Source: Solenopsis invicta (Eukaryota > Arthropoda > Insecta > Hymenoptera > Formicidae). Taken from it: 64,000 nt of DNA. The notes below the pieces were generated by a model. It was not told the origin of the DNA. It saw only the letters and a list, made by a program, of their open reading frames with translations, and did not search any database. A program made the translations under genes and the position numbers. Positions 35,400-45,177 of the stretch are shown in pieces. Where the stretch lies: the NCBI RefSeq assembly GCF_016802725.1, contig NC_052669.1:12444770-12508769 (forward strand), written 5' to 3'. Each line of letters opens with the position of its first letter. The stretch's first letter is position 1.

Positions 35400-36799
35400 T
35401 AGTAAATTTATACCAAATATACTACAAACTTGTTGGCAGAGTGTATGACAAATTAGCAGTGAAAAACAAGCAAATTTGTTGAAAGTTTTGACAACAAATT
35501 TATAACAAATATTAAACAAGTTTGCTATTGCAAAAATGTTAGCAATTTTCACGCAAGAATGCAACATTATCCCTCTATCAAAATACACGACAGATTGGAA
35601 GTTGATAGCAGACAGATCTGTTGTATGTATAATTGACAAATTGATGGCAGATAGTAAGCAAGCTTGCTATTACAAAAACGTTTGCATTTATCACACAAGA
35701 ATGCAACACTAGTTGAGTTCCGTAAAGCGCATAATGCGCATGACATAATCCTTGTTAATCAGCAAAAGTTAAACAAGGATAAAATGTTACATTACGCACA
35801 TCATGCTTTCTTTACGAAATTCGACCATTATCTTTTTGTCAAAACAATTATGCAACTAATTTGTTTATAACAATTATAACAACTATAAACTATAACAATT
35901 AAGAAAGCGTCATATATGTTTCTTTAGTAATTTTTCCCGGTGAATCAATTTATGCAATCAGTTTTCCTCTACAATCATTTTTAACAATTTGTTTATAACA
36001 ATTAATTGCAAAATTGACTTTTGCAACGTGCTCTTTACGTCAATAATGTTTTACTATGGTTCGATACTACTTCTAATTACTGTTATTTTTTGACTGATCT
36101 AGCCATGGGCAGGAAAATGTTTTAATTATTTATATAGTTTATATTAAAAATATCTAAGGTTAAATAATCATAGGGTTAGTGATAGTGTTCGCGCGAAATT
36201 CAAAACGCAAGTTTCTTCTGGTTCAATTCAGCTTTATTTCAAATATAATTTTTTATTAACGATATCACATGTATATGATTAGCTCAGAGTTAGCGCATGT
36301 TAGATTGTTATTCCGAAATCTTAGGTTCGAATCCCGCCGACTCTGACATGCGTTTTCAAAAATTTATACAATAATGCGTAATTGTAATAAGTGAATTAAA
36401 ATGTTTAATATAAGAAACAGTGAATACAGATTAAGCTACAAGAATAATAAAATCTGTTAAAAAAATAAAATTTTTTGTTAGTCTCGGAAACATCAGATTT
36501 GAACTGTATTTAGTGTCATTCTGTCAGCAAGTTTAAAAACAGATTTGGTTTGTGTTTGGCATTATTTTGTCAACGCATTTAATAACAGATTTGATTTGTG
36601 TTTGATGCCATTTTGTTATCACATTATTGTTATCAAATTTGTTCTGGTATTGATTTCAATTTCACTTCAGATATGTTCGTCAGATTTGGTTTACATTGAG
36701 CATCCTAATGCGGACACAGTAGGATACGGTTTTAGTACGAAATTCCGCTAAAATTTGGTGCCAATTTAAAATCCTTTTGCGCACAAAATGTTTGCTGGG
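35400..36799. mobile_element. Array-bearing element with CCCAGCAAAC right end
   Basis: The right end, complemented, reads CCCAGCAAACATTTTGTGCG, of the same style as the ends at 9911, 12209, 25277 and 25557. The interior repeats words such as ACAGATTTG, TTTGTGTTTGGCAT and GCAAGCTTGCTATTACAAAA. A unit with AAGAATGCAACA occurs near 35560 and 35705. I could not find the left end, so the left limit is approximate. A SINE copy is inserted at 36273. Confidence 0.5.
36273..36465 (+). repeat. tRNA-derived SINE (family 3), most complete copy
   Basis: The head has TTAGCTCAGAGTTAGCGCAT (A box) and TTAGGTTCGAATCCCGCCGA (B box), an arrangement very close to a real tRNA 5' half and T arm. A tRNA-unrelated body with TAATGCGTAATTGTAAT and GAAACAGTGAATAC follows, then the tail AATAATAAAATCTGTTAAAA. 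The second copy is at 28078-28250. Pol III transcription from the internal promoter would be expected if intact. Confidence 0.8.
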
Positions 36800-36837
36800 T
36801 ATTTTATGAACTTTGTGTGCGTGCGTCGCGTGCGTGC

Positions 36838-36887
36838 ATGTGTGTGTGTGTGTGTGTGTGTGTGCGCGTACGCGCGCGCGCGCGTTT
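36838..36887. repeat. (TG)n and (CG)n microsatellite
   Basis: A run of TGTG followed by GCGCGTACGCGCGCGCGCG. Confidence 0.9.
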
Positions 36888-36965
36888 GTGTGTATATGTA
36901 ACATTATTAATTTTATTATAAATATGAAAGCCTTTCTACAAACTACCGCTGTTATTAGTGTGTAC

Positions 36966-37123
36966 AAAGTAATAATATCTATTACTAATTTTTACAATAT
37001 TCAAACGTTTCGATCCTCTTATTGGATGTGATCTATAATTCACGTCGTTCACTGAATAAGATCCAATAAGAGAATCAAAACGTTTGAATATTGTAGCAAT
37101 TAATAATAGACATCATTACTTTT
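36966..37123. mobile_element. 158-bp hairpin MITE
   Basis: The left arm 36966-37028 and right arm 37064-37123 are complementary with few mismatches. Blocks are TACAATATTCAAACGTTT and CCTCTTATTGGAT, and outer parts are AAAGTAATAATATCTATTA and its diverged complement. A 35-base loop separates them. There is no coding capacity. Confidence 0.8.
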
Positions 37124-37134
37124 ATAACAACCTG

Positions 37135-38280
37135 TGTTTTTGAACACGCACCAGCTCGTCGATATCGCCAAGGCTCAAAAGAGGATCGCAGAAATTTGTG
37201 ATTTCGTGATCATATCATATTCTATTGATTACAATGGCGGTTTAGACGATTGCGAATTAAATTTGACACATTACAGAACGTAACACGTGTACAGATTAAT
37301 TTTACAATATTACGAAGACCGTTTACATAAATGTATTGCAGAAATAATTTATGGACAAACAATTATTACATAGAATTTAGAATACGATAAGCTCGGTTTT
37401 ACAGTTTCTATATTTAGGCCCGACATCGGAAATATCTCGGCGTGTTTTTATGCAGGCTCGACTGTAGACAATAGCGTTGCGTTTCGTATTTACCTTTTGT
37501 GAGTCGGTTCTGTGGCATGTAGCTGAATTCCACAAACTCGCCTGCGCTAGACAATAGGTCTTTAAATGCAAAAGGTGTTCGCGTTTTGGAATTCCCTTGC
37601 CTAGTGCACCGGTGATTGACAGGATTTTTCGAAGCGCGATGTCTAAATTACGACTGCATTGAGATCGCTCGGTGGAGGCAAAAGAGCTCTCTACTTCGTT
37701 TTCTTGCAGTTGTCGCCGGGATGCGAGTAACCAAAATTTAGAATCAGTGGTCAAGAGCGCTCGATAAAGACAAGAGAATACTCTATCTCGTGCGTTGCTG
37801 GCCCAGAATATGAGAAAGGAGATCGAGCAGATGCAGAGAGCACTCGGCTGAGGCAAGAGAGTACTCTACCTCAAAACTGACTCTAGGTCTGGCTCGGAAG
37901 TAGTCAGCTAGGCTGATCGGATCAAAAGAGTAGGGAACCGCTCCCTTTTATACCGTAATTTCAGAGTGGTAGGGATGTTCGGGTGGATTTCGGGCCTACT
38001 CGTGGTCCAGCATCCCCGCCACTCTGAGATCGTTTCGCTTGCGCGCGCGTTTGGAATCACGCGCTTGGATCGTGCCAGCATCAGGAGGTATTGCGCGTGG
38101 GCAAGAAGTTTGCCGTGCGGCAGCGGCGATTTGCTTGTTTAAAACGAATGTGTGCAAGTGGATTATCAGCGCATAAGTGCCTGTTGTGCTGTTCAGCGAG
38201 TATTCGGACAACGAGGTGGTTGGTTGCCTCAGAGGGAACAGTGCAGAGGTGCACCGTTACACATTGCACGCTAATAACAG
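37135..38280 (-). repeat. LTR-like dispersed repeat, copy 2, with TATA box
   Basis: On the minus strand it opens near 38280 with TGTAACGGTGCACCTCTGC. It contains TATAAAAGGGAGCGG at about 37952-37938, a downstream region of CTCTCTTGCCTC, GAGCGATCTC and GAGAGCTC words, and ends with GAGCTGGTGCGTGTTCAAAA ACACAGG near 37135. The 3' blocks match 33610-33670. A TG start and TATA followed by a transcribed-type region suggest a solo LTR. I could not fix the TSD and no gag-pol is attached. Confidence 0.5.
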
Positions 38281-38439
38281 TGGTGGCTTGTAGAAAGACT
38301 TATATTTATAATTTGATTGATTCATTTGAGCCATATATATATTGTATTTTATTATTATTTTTTTTCAAGACACCTAAAGCCTACCGTAACAATATTTTTA
38401 TTTATTAAGTATGTCGCTATTTTAGAGATATTCCGGATG

Positions 38440-39068
38440 TAAAGAATAATAAAATATTTTCTTGTAATTTGATCATCCTTTATAACATCCCAAAAAGCCA
38501 CATCTCTGACAAAATTCGGCGATACTTTTGTGTTAATCTACCTACTGATTCTTATATCAATCTGTCTAAAAATAAAGTTCAAAGAATAGCTATTCTCTAA
38601 AAGCATCTTTATAATGTTCTATAATGTTCTAGATTTTTATGTTAAAAGATAGAATGTAATAGTAAGATCGCTCTATCGACCAAACTAAAAACTGTTCCAA
38701 TTTTATGACAAAAGAGATGTAAAAAAAATGATAAATATCAATCTAAAAGGTTTTTTTTATATAATCAATCAATAATAATTGTACTGTCAACTACTTTCAA
38801 CAAAAGGTCCAAAAAACTCAAACTGCAATTATATTTTATTTCTATAGTAAATTGTAAACGTTCGTGAAAACTATTAAAAGTCTCAAGAATAAAATTTGTT
38901 AAATTTGCAGGTACTGATGTAACAATGTCGTCCATATATCAATAGTAAAACGGTAGCTGCAGATTAATGGATTTAAGAGCCTTTTCTTCTAAATACTGCA
39001 AAACAATATTTGCAATATAAGGCGATCTTAAAAACGATCTTATTGGAGTATCTCATTGGAATATCTGT
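38440..39068 (-). pseudogene. Penelope reverse transcriptase palm/thumb fragment
   Basis: Minus-strand pieces include KQIF followed by SPYIANIVLQYLEEKALKSI and the catalytic region reading YMDDIVTSVP, then a thumb-like stretch with FHERLQFTIEI and SFLDLLL. The end near 38440 reads KYFIILYIRNISKIATYLIN, the usual linker before the GIY-YIG domain. The YxDD aspartates are kept, but stops and frameshifts are frequent. Confidence 0.85.
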
Positions 39069-39073
39069 TTATA

Positions 39074-39818
39074 CAGGGTGTTTCAAAAATAGTTAGCCAA
39101 ACTTTAAAAGTATATTCCACTCATTGTAAGGATGAAAAAGTCATATAAACATGGATTCAAAAATGCTTTCTTTCCAAATTATAAACATTGATTTTACAAA
39201 AATTGCTGGAAATAGTTTCCTTACGCATCAATGCATGCTTCACATTGACGTTGCATAGATTGTCGAAAACGTTCAAAAATTCCTGGAGTATTTTGTATTT
39301 TTTCACACACAGCGATAATACGATTTCGGAGTACTTCCACAGTAGCAACAGGAGTGTCAAACACGGGAGTCTTAAGATGTCCCCATAAATAAAAATTCAA
39401 AGAGTTTAAATCGGGAGAACGTGCAGGTCAAACGTTGGAGCTCCTCTACCAATTCATCTATTGATGTAATTATTATTTAGGAACTGAAACTCTCGAGCAA
39501 TGCGGCTAAAATGTGCTGGAGCTCCATCATAAATCACATTTGATTGCGTATCCGTAGTAGAACGTCTTCTAATAATGTAAGGAGTTGCGTTTCCAAAAAT
39601 TGTCTGTAGTTGTTACCATTAAGTGTAGGTGGAAGAAAAATCGATTCAAGAAGAAAATTTCGGAAGATAATCATTTCCAACAATTTCTGTAGTCAATAAA
39701 AAATGTTTATAACTTGGAAAGGAAGCATTTTCGAACCCATGTTATATGACTTTTTTTCATTCTTATAATGAGTAGAATATGCTCTTAAAGTTTGGCCAAC
39801 TATTTCTGAAACATCCTG
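39074..39818. mobile_element. mariner/Tc1-type element, 745 bp, internally deleted
   Basis: The ends CAGGGTGTTTCAAAAATAGT and, complemented, CAGGATGTTTCAGAAATAGT continue as inverted repeats for well over 100 bases with mismatches. TA flanks both sides (39072-39073 and 39819-39820). It sits inside the Penelope RT: joining the flanks re-creates the RT frame from FMFNYI into KQIF. A degraded transposase lies on the minus strand. Confidence 0.88.
39221..39640 (-). pseudogene. mariner/Tc1-superfamily transposase, C-terminal remnant
   Basis: Minus-strand pieces read TLNGNNYRQFLE, then YDGAPAHFSRIARE (second catalytic aspartate kept), NRxIGRGAP, and PARSPDLNSLNFYLWGHLK followed by IFERFRQSMQRQCEACIDA and a stop. 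The motif is normally SPDLTPLDFFLWG. Here the third catalytic position is asparagine (LNF). The gap between positions two and three is roughly 40 residues, larger than in classical mariner. The N-terminal half is missing. Confidence 0.85.
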
Positions 39819-40639
39819 TATAGTATATAATTAAACATGAAGAATGTAAAGAAGAATACAAATCTTAAAGCTAATAAAAATTCTTCACAGGAAATCGCAG
39901 TATTATTTTCTATTAAGGTTCATCTACTGCAAATACAGTTCATTGCAAGGTTCAAAGATACATTAGTAAATAAAGATCTCTGACAAGATCAAAACGTCAT
40001 TCGTGTTAATTTTTATTTCTAAGAAAGACTTCACCAGATCAAAAATATTAATAACATGTCTTCTGCACATAATTGTTTATATTTTGACTGTTTATATGGC
40101 TGAAGAAAATTAGTACATTCAAAACGTTTCATAAGTCTTACAATTAGACTATGTTCTCAATTTAAAAAAATTATTACTTTTATCATCTATATTGTTATGG
40201 TGCGTAAACTTAACCTTTTCTTTCAATTATGTTTCGTTTAGATACAATTCAAGTGTGAGTTTTCTATTATTTTTTATTTATTTACCTATTACTATTTTTT
40301 TATTTATTTATTACATTAATCTATTCTTGGTTATCAGTTTTAAAAATGCAAAAAAAATTAAAAAGGAGGTATCCGTGTCGCATGATGTGTTAAACATCGT
40401 AGCTGTTTATTTGCTCGACCATACATACTATTTACAACTGTCTTATAAATTGGGTACATACAGCACACAAAAAACTTTAAATTCTCTATTTTTTCATTAA
40501 CTATTGTGCATGCTGACAAGTTAGTTTACCATAAATAAGTAGAAGGCGTATAGTATAACATATTAACAATTCAATAAAATTATTGATTTTACATATATTG
40601 TATATCTTTCTCTTATGAGTTCCTTGCTATTCAATCTAG

Positions 40640-41100
40640 TATGATCAAATTTGGAAGAAAAAACAGAGAAAGTGAGATGGGGTGAGATATCTATAGGAGA
40701 CAAAAAGATATTCATTAGGCGTACAATATAACGCTAATTGCGATAAAAAGAGACAAGGAGTATGGCAGAGACTAGAGGGATACATGGAAAGGAAAGGATA
40801 AGAGATGAATGTGGAAAAAAATAATAAGGTTTAGGAACGGGAAAGAAAAGTGGAAGAAGGTAAACTGAAAATGAAGAGTTAAGGTAGGGTTATTGGGAAG
40901 ATAAAAGAGTATATTTATTTGGGATATACACCAAATGGTAAACCAGAAATGGTAGATCAAAAATACATTAAAAAAAGAATGACAGCTATTATAATGAAAC
41001 AGGTGCAAAATGTAGAGAAAAAGAAATATGGAAAAAATTGAAGTAGAATAAAAGAAAAGAGTAGTACACAAAGAAAGGGTAGGGAGAGAGTAAAAACATA
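40640..41100 (+). pseudogene. LINE reverse-transcriptase thumb fragment
   Basis: The plus-strand frame reads KIKEYIYLGYTPNGKPEM, then QKYIKKRMTAIIMKQV and KYGKN, which matches the region after the YADD motif of the LINE at the right edge of the window (KYKYLGY there). Upstream, GKEKWKKVN fits the preceding strand. It is a short, dead 3' fragment of the same LINE group as 62541-64000. Confidence 0.65.
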
Positions 41101-41147
41101 AAAGCTAATGTATGAATATGAATATAAAGATATAACAACTCATATTT

Positions 41148-41220
41148 CCAAGCACGGATTAGCTCACCGGTATTGCCAAGATTCGAGATAGGTCACAAAA
41201 ATTAGGCTAAGATCTCAAAT
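41148..41220 (-). repeat. LTR-like repeat, terminal fragment
   Basis: On the minus strand CTTGGCAATACCGGTGAGCT followed by AATCCGTGCTTGG resembles the terminal block at 33610-33650 and 37150-37190. It ends where the mariner begins. Confidence 0.45.
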
Positions 41221-41222
41221 TA

Positions 41223-42447
41223 CAAAGGTCGTCTAAAAAGTTATTAACCTCAACATGAAGATAGCATTACTCGTCAAAATTCTGGTACTACAATCGTACA
41301 TGCGATTTAAAAGATACCTGAGAAAATTGTGTTTGTCATTTGTGACAGTCAATGTCAGCGTTTTTATAAAAATGGAAAAAATCGAATATTATATGATTAA
41401 ATTCTTGCATTTAAAAGGCAATACGCCTGCGCAAATTAAAGCCGAGTTGGACAACGTTGACAAAGATTTTAGCCCATCATTTGCTATCGTAAAAAGATGG
41501 GCAGCTGAATTTAAACGTGGTCGTACAAGCTTGGCTGATGATAAGCGTTTGGGACGGCCAACAACTGCGACTACTACCAATAACATCAAAAAAATTCATC
41601 AATTGGTTCTGAACGATCATCGAATCAAGGTTAGAGAGATAGTAGAAGCTGTAAACATATTAAAAAAATGTGTTCCTCATATAGTGACTAAAGAATTAGG
41701 CATGCGTAAGCTAACGGCGCATTGGGTACAGAGCTTGCTTACTGTGTACAAAAAACGCATTTGAATAAACATTTCCAAGATCCTATTGGGAGGATTTAAG
41801 CAAAACAAGTCGGATTCTTGAGTCAAATAATAATGTTGATGAAGCTTAGATCCACCACTTCACTCCTGAGACAAAGAGCTCCAGTCACAATAGTGAACTA
41901 TAAAGAGTAAATCTTCATAAAAGGCAAAAACGGTTTTATCGGTTGAGAAAGTTATGGCAACTATTTTTTTGGAATAGTTATAGATTTGTATCCATCGACT
42001 ATCTTGGGAAAAAAAAAACAATAACGGGGGTATACAACGTATTAATTGACAAAACAAAAGTATAAATATTGCGAAAAAAACGACCGCATTTGAAGAAAGA
42101 AGTGGATCAAGATAACGCACCGTCTCACACTTCGGTGAATTGCGGTTCGAATTAATTAACCACTCACCGTATTTACCAGATCTGGCCTTCAACGACTTTT
42201 TCTTGTTGTCTAGGCGCAAACTTTGGCTCGGAGAACAGAAATTTTCATCAAAAGAGAAAGTTATCGCATTCGTAGAAGCTTCTTTTGCAGAGCACATTTG
42301 CAAGACGCCAACTTCTATTTGAATGGGTTCAAGGAGTAAAAGCATCTCTGAGAAAATTGTATCGCTTTAAACTAAAACTATGTTAAAAAATAAAATAAAA
42401 TTTTACCGTAAAAATACTTGTTTTTATTAAAAGATATTCAAAGAACA
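41223..42447 (+). mobile_element. mariner transposon, second copy, degenerate ends
   Basis: The left end region AAGGTCGTCTAAAAAGTTATTAACC has only a weak complement at the right (GTTTTTATTAAAAGATATTC). Limits are therefore set mainly by the transposase and the expected 1.2-kb length. Confidence 0.65.
41372..42345 (+). pseudogene. mariner transposase, inactive
   Basis: The ATG at 41372 opens a clean 131-residue N-terminus. MEKIEYYMIKFLHLKGNTPA is followed by FAIVKRWAAEFKRGRTSL, the GRPTTAT linker hook and ELGMRKL.AHWV, i.e. the paired helix-turn-helix DNA-binding region. A stop follows KKRI at 41764. Later frames keep DEAWIHHFTPE (first aspartate), DQDNAPSHT (second) and SPYLPDLAFNDFFLL (third), with stops and shifts between them. 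It belongs to the same mariner lineage style as 23403-24686 but is a separate, more intact N-terminus. Confidence 0.88.
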
Positions 42448-42477
42448 AGATTTAATAATTTAATTAAACAGGGATAA

Positions 42478-43940
42478 TGAGAGTCATAACGTTGTTGTCG
42501 GTACGTGTCAGTAATTTTCTGTTTATTATTCAACTTCCATCAGATTGGTTCAAACGTTTCAACCCTATTTTTGAATCATTCTCAGGAAAAATTAACAAAA
42601 ACCTACTTGGTCCTCTCTCCGCATCACATGGTGTGGTCAAATGTATTCCTTGTTTGTCACAAACGGGTGACCATCTGAATGAATTTTTCTTAAAGTTTTA
42701 AAGTGTGACGACAAACATAAATATACGTTAACTCCAAAAAATCAATAATTGACACTATTTTTTTATTACTCACCATGCAAAGCAAGAAAAAATAATTTAT
42801 AAATAGCACGCAGAATTAGTCAATAAATAAATACAGAATTAAACTGTCGTCATTAACATAGTTAAATTAACACAATTATTTCAAATCTTACAATCCTAAG
42901 CTTTACAATAATTCTTGTCAGTTTTATGGCCAAAACAATAATGATCTCCGACTTTAGTTAATAGACAGTATAGCCGCTGGTATCAAGCAGACGAAAACAA
43001 ATTTCTAAATATTGTATCAAATTAAAATCTCTCAAGAACACAAGTATGGGCATGATGTAAATATTTCGTGTCAACCTGTCTATTAAGCCCATTGTCTTGG
43101 CACTTTATATGCAGCATTTCAGAAATCAAACGTTTCCCTAAAAAACGCTATAATTAAAATATTATCTCAGTCAAATCTCGTTTATTCTATGTTCCGTGAA
43201 ATCAAAGGAGAGTTAGTGTTCCTTCTTATGTGATTTTTATACTCCAATATTCTAGTTGTTAATTGTCTACCCGTTTGTCCTACGATACGTCACATTCTTT
43301 ACATAAAACTTTATAGACCACGTTTTTCCGAGATAAATTAGGAAGACTGTTTTTATGTGCTCCGATGATTGATCCTAATTTATTGAGACTAAAATAAAAG
43401 ATTTTTGTATTAAGATCTTTAGTAATATTTTTCAAGTCTTGAATTAATGGTGTTAAAAATAAAGTTGATGGGATCATTGTCCAGAAGAATCTTAATAATC
43501 AGTCTTATATTTTCTTGTTAAAAATTCGGATGTGATAATAAAATTGCCTTATCCACCATGCCCATAATTGTACTTCTTTTTTGTAGGAAAGGGTGTTGCG
43601 ATAAAAAATTGAGGTATCTTCCAAAGAGGGTGGGTTTGTGTTACCAATTAAAATCCTCACGTGTTTTTTAATCAAAGTTACATCGAGAAAATCCACAGCG
43701 TCTTCCATTTCTAATGTAAATTGTAACATTAGATGGAAAGCATTAAAGTTTCTTAAGATCAAATTTTTTAAGTGACGGAGTATGGTCATAACTACATCAT
43801 CTACATACCTAACGTAAAAAGAAGGTATGAAATCCATATTTTCTAGAGCCCTCTCTTTCAAATCGCGTATGACTAAATCCGCAATAATTGGCGAAAGAGG
43901 AGAGTGAGTCCCAGTTACGCACAGAATAAATCGGACACAA
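42478..43940 (-). mobile_element. Penelope-like element copy B (RT palm to 3' end)
   Basis: Minus-strand order: THSPLSPIIADLVIRDLKER, catalytic FYVRYVDDVVM at about 43800, FTLEMEDAVDFLDVTLIKK, the linker FSLNKLGSIIGAHKN, then KNVVYKVLCKECD and QTGRQLTTRILEYKNHIRR of the GIY-YIG domain, ending near 42898. The 3' non-coding end to about 42478 matches the end of copy C at 46150-46420 (for example GTTTGTCGTCACACTTTAA). It is 5'-truncated near 43940. A separate minus-strand fragment at 44796-45060 carries the N-terminal TDKGNVTVVLDSNDYINKI motif and may belong to it. Confidence 0.85.
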
Positions 43941-43945
43941 CAAGT

Positions 43946-44078
43946 TAAACACCTCCGATTTTGATGAAATTAGACTCATTCGACGCGTTTTTACACGAAA
44001 CAAATCTGGCAAAAAAAGTATCAGACTGCCCTGCAAATCAAAAAATCAAGCACTAAAGTTGACGACTATTGAGATTAG
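43946..44078 (+). repeat. ~140-bp dispersed repeat, copy C
   Basis: CACCTCCGATTTTGATGAAA, CATTCGACGCGTTTTTACAC, AAATCTGGCAAAAAAAGT and AAAGTTGACGACTATT match copies A and B. It starts exactly where Penelope copy B stops. Confidence 0.65.
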
Positions 44079-44139
44079 GATACCTATCATACCTATGTAA
44101 TTCACGTAATGTAGCATCTTGAGATAGTAAATGCTCGGA

Positions 44140-44560
44140 AAGAGAAGGGGCTTCGCCCCCTCCCCCGTCCCCTACAAATCCTAACCCAACCCAACCCGAA
44201 TCTAATTGTATAAGTCAAAAATTCGCAATATATTCGACTGTCTGTGTTCGATTCAGTCTATGCGCAACTAAGAATTTCCCAAAGAAAAGAGCTTATGAGT
44301 GTCCCAAAATTCTGTTTGTAAATAAATTGTTAAAAGAAAAGTATGTCGAGTTTAAAACTATTTTAACGCTTCTGTGAACTCATCCCTAGGTATATTGCAA
44401 TTTCGGGAGGCGCCCGTTGGTTGAAATGCTTGCAATCCCAAGGTGCCTCTCTCGTCCGGACAGGAGGATCACCATGGGGTTTTAGTCCGTAGGAGTCCGA
44501 CATAACCTTCCCCTCTGCCCCGAGAAGAGTCTCCATGATGATTTCCTGATATAAAAAAAT
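44140..44560. repeat. GC-rich fragment, unidentified
   Basis: The stretch includes GGGGCTTCGCCCC, AACCCAACCCAACCC, GGAGGATCACCATGGGG and CCGTAGGAGTCCGACATAAC. Its composition contrasts sharply with the surrounding AT-rich DNA and looks like a transposon 3' UTR, but I cannot name it. Confidence 0.35.
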
Positions 44561-44795
44561 ACTGCAATTTTCCGAGATGGTGTCCTAATGTCTTAACACA
44601 CTGTCAATAGCCAAGTCACCAAGTTAATCAAAATATTAGTGAATAAAGTTGGTGGGAAATTCATTCGTGTAAGGAGGCTAAAAATACTGTCAATGTATAA
44701 AATAATTAATCTAAAAGAAAACCCTAGTATATAAATTTTGAAAAGTCCATAGGCTCTCGGTAAAATCATATCGTTACTATTAAATTTTCTATATT

Positions 44796-45060
44796 CTATA
44801 AGTACTGAATAATATAAATTCTTTTTTCTTCCATCTTCTTGTCAGCAGATTTCGGTTTTTTGTGATTTTTTTGATTGGATCTTTTACAACTATAGTATAC
44901 GTGTTTTTTATCATGTAGCATTTCCGTTATTTTATTTATGTAATCATTACTATCCAAGACTACCGTAACGTTGCCTTTATCAGTGTACAGATAAAGTGCG
45001 GGTTCTCCTTTACAAACATTTTGCAAGATTTAATTTACTTGCTAATTCTTTGATTTGTTT
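44796..45060 (-). pseudogene. Penelope N-terminal RT fragment
   Basis: Minus strand EPALYLYTDKGNVTVVLDS followed by NDYINKITEMLHDKKH matches the conserved DKGN..V.L..DYI.K...ML.D motif near the start of Penelope RTs. The reading frame ends in a lysine/asparagine-rich run. It lies upstream of copy B on the same strand with about 0.86 kb of other sequence between. Confidence 0.75.
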
Positions 45061-45177
45061 GATTATTTAAAAAAAACTTAAGTTGCAGGTTTTTAATAAT
45101 TAAAATAATACAATTTTTTATCGTAACACCCTTACTCGTAATACTCTTACAAAAATAGAGTTACAATTATAGACATC

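Larger units (their letters stand above)
34190..40150 (-). mobile_element. Penelope-like retroelement, split by nested insertions
   Basis: On the minus strand the order is RT fingers (39985-39838), RT palm (39068-38440) and GIY-YIG endonuclease (about 35330-35076), as in Penelope elements. A roughly 80-base terminal sequence with TTTCATAAGT, TTCTTCAG and AAACAATTATGT occurs near 34196-34280 and in opposite orientation near 40065-40145. Inverted partial terminal repeats of this kind are usual for Penelope elements. The insertion at 39074-39818 interrupts the RT, and 35.4-38.4 kb interrupts the RT-endonuclease linker. That both parts belong to one copy is inferred from strand, order and similarity. 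Confidence 0.75.

Noticed and set aside
36273..36345. Functional tRNA gene
   Set aside because: A- and B-box matches are good, but the sequence lacks a closing acceptor stem and continues into a SINE body and tail shared with 28078-28250.
40772..41071. Minus-strand 99-residue frame rich in F, L and S
   Set aside because: It is antisense to a decayed LINE RT fragment on the plus strand.
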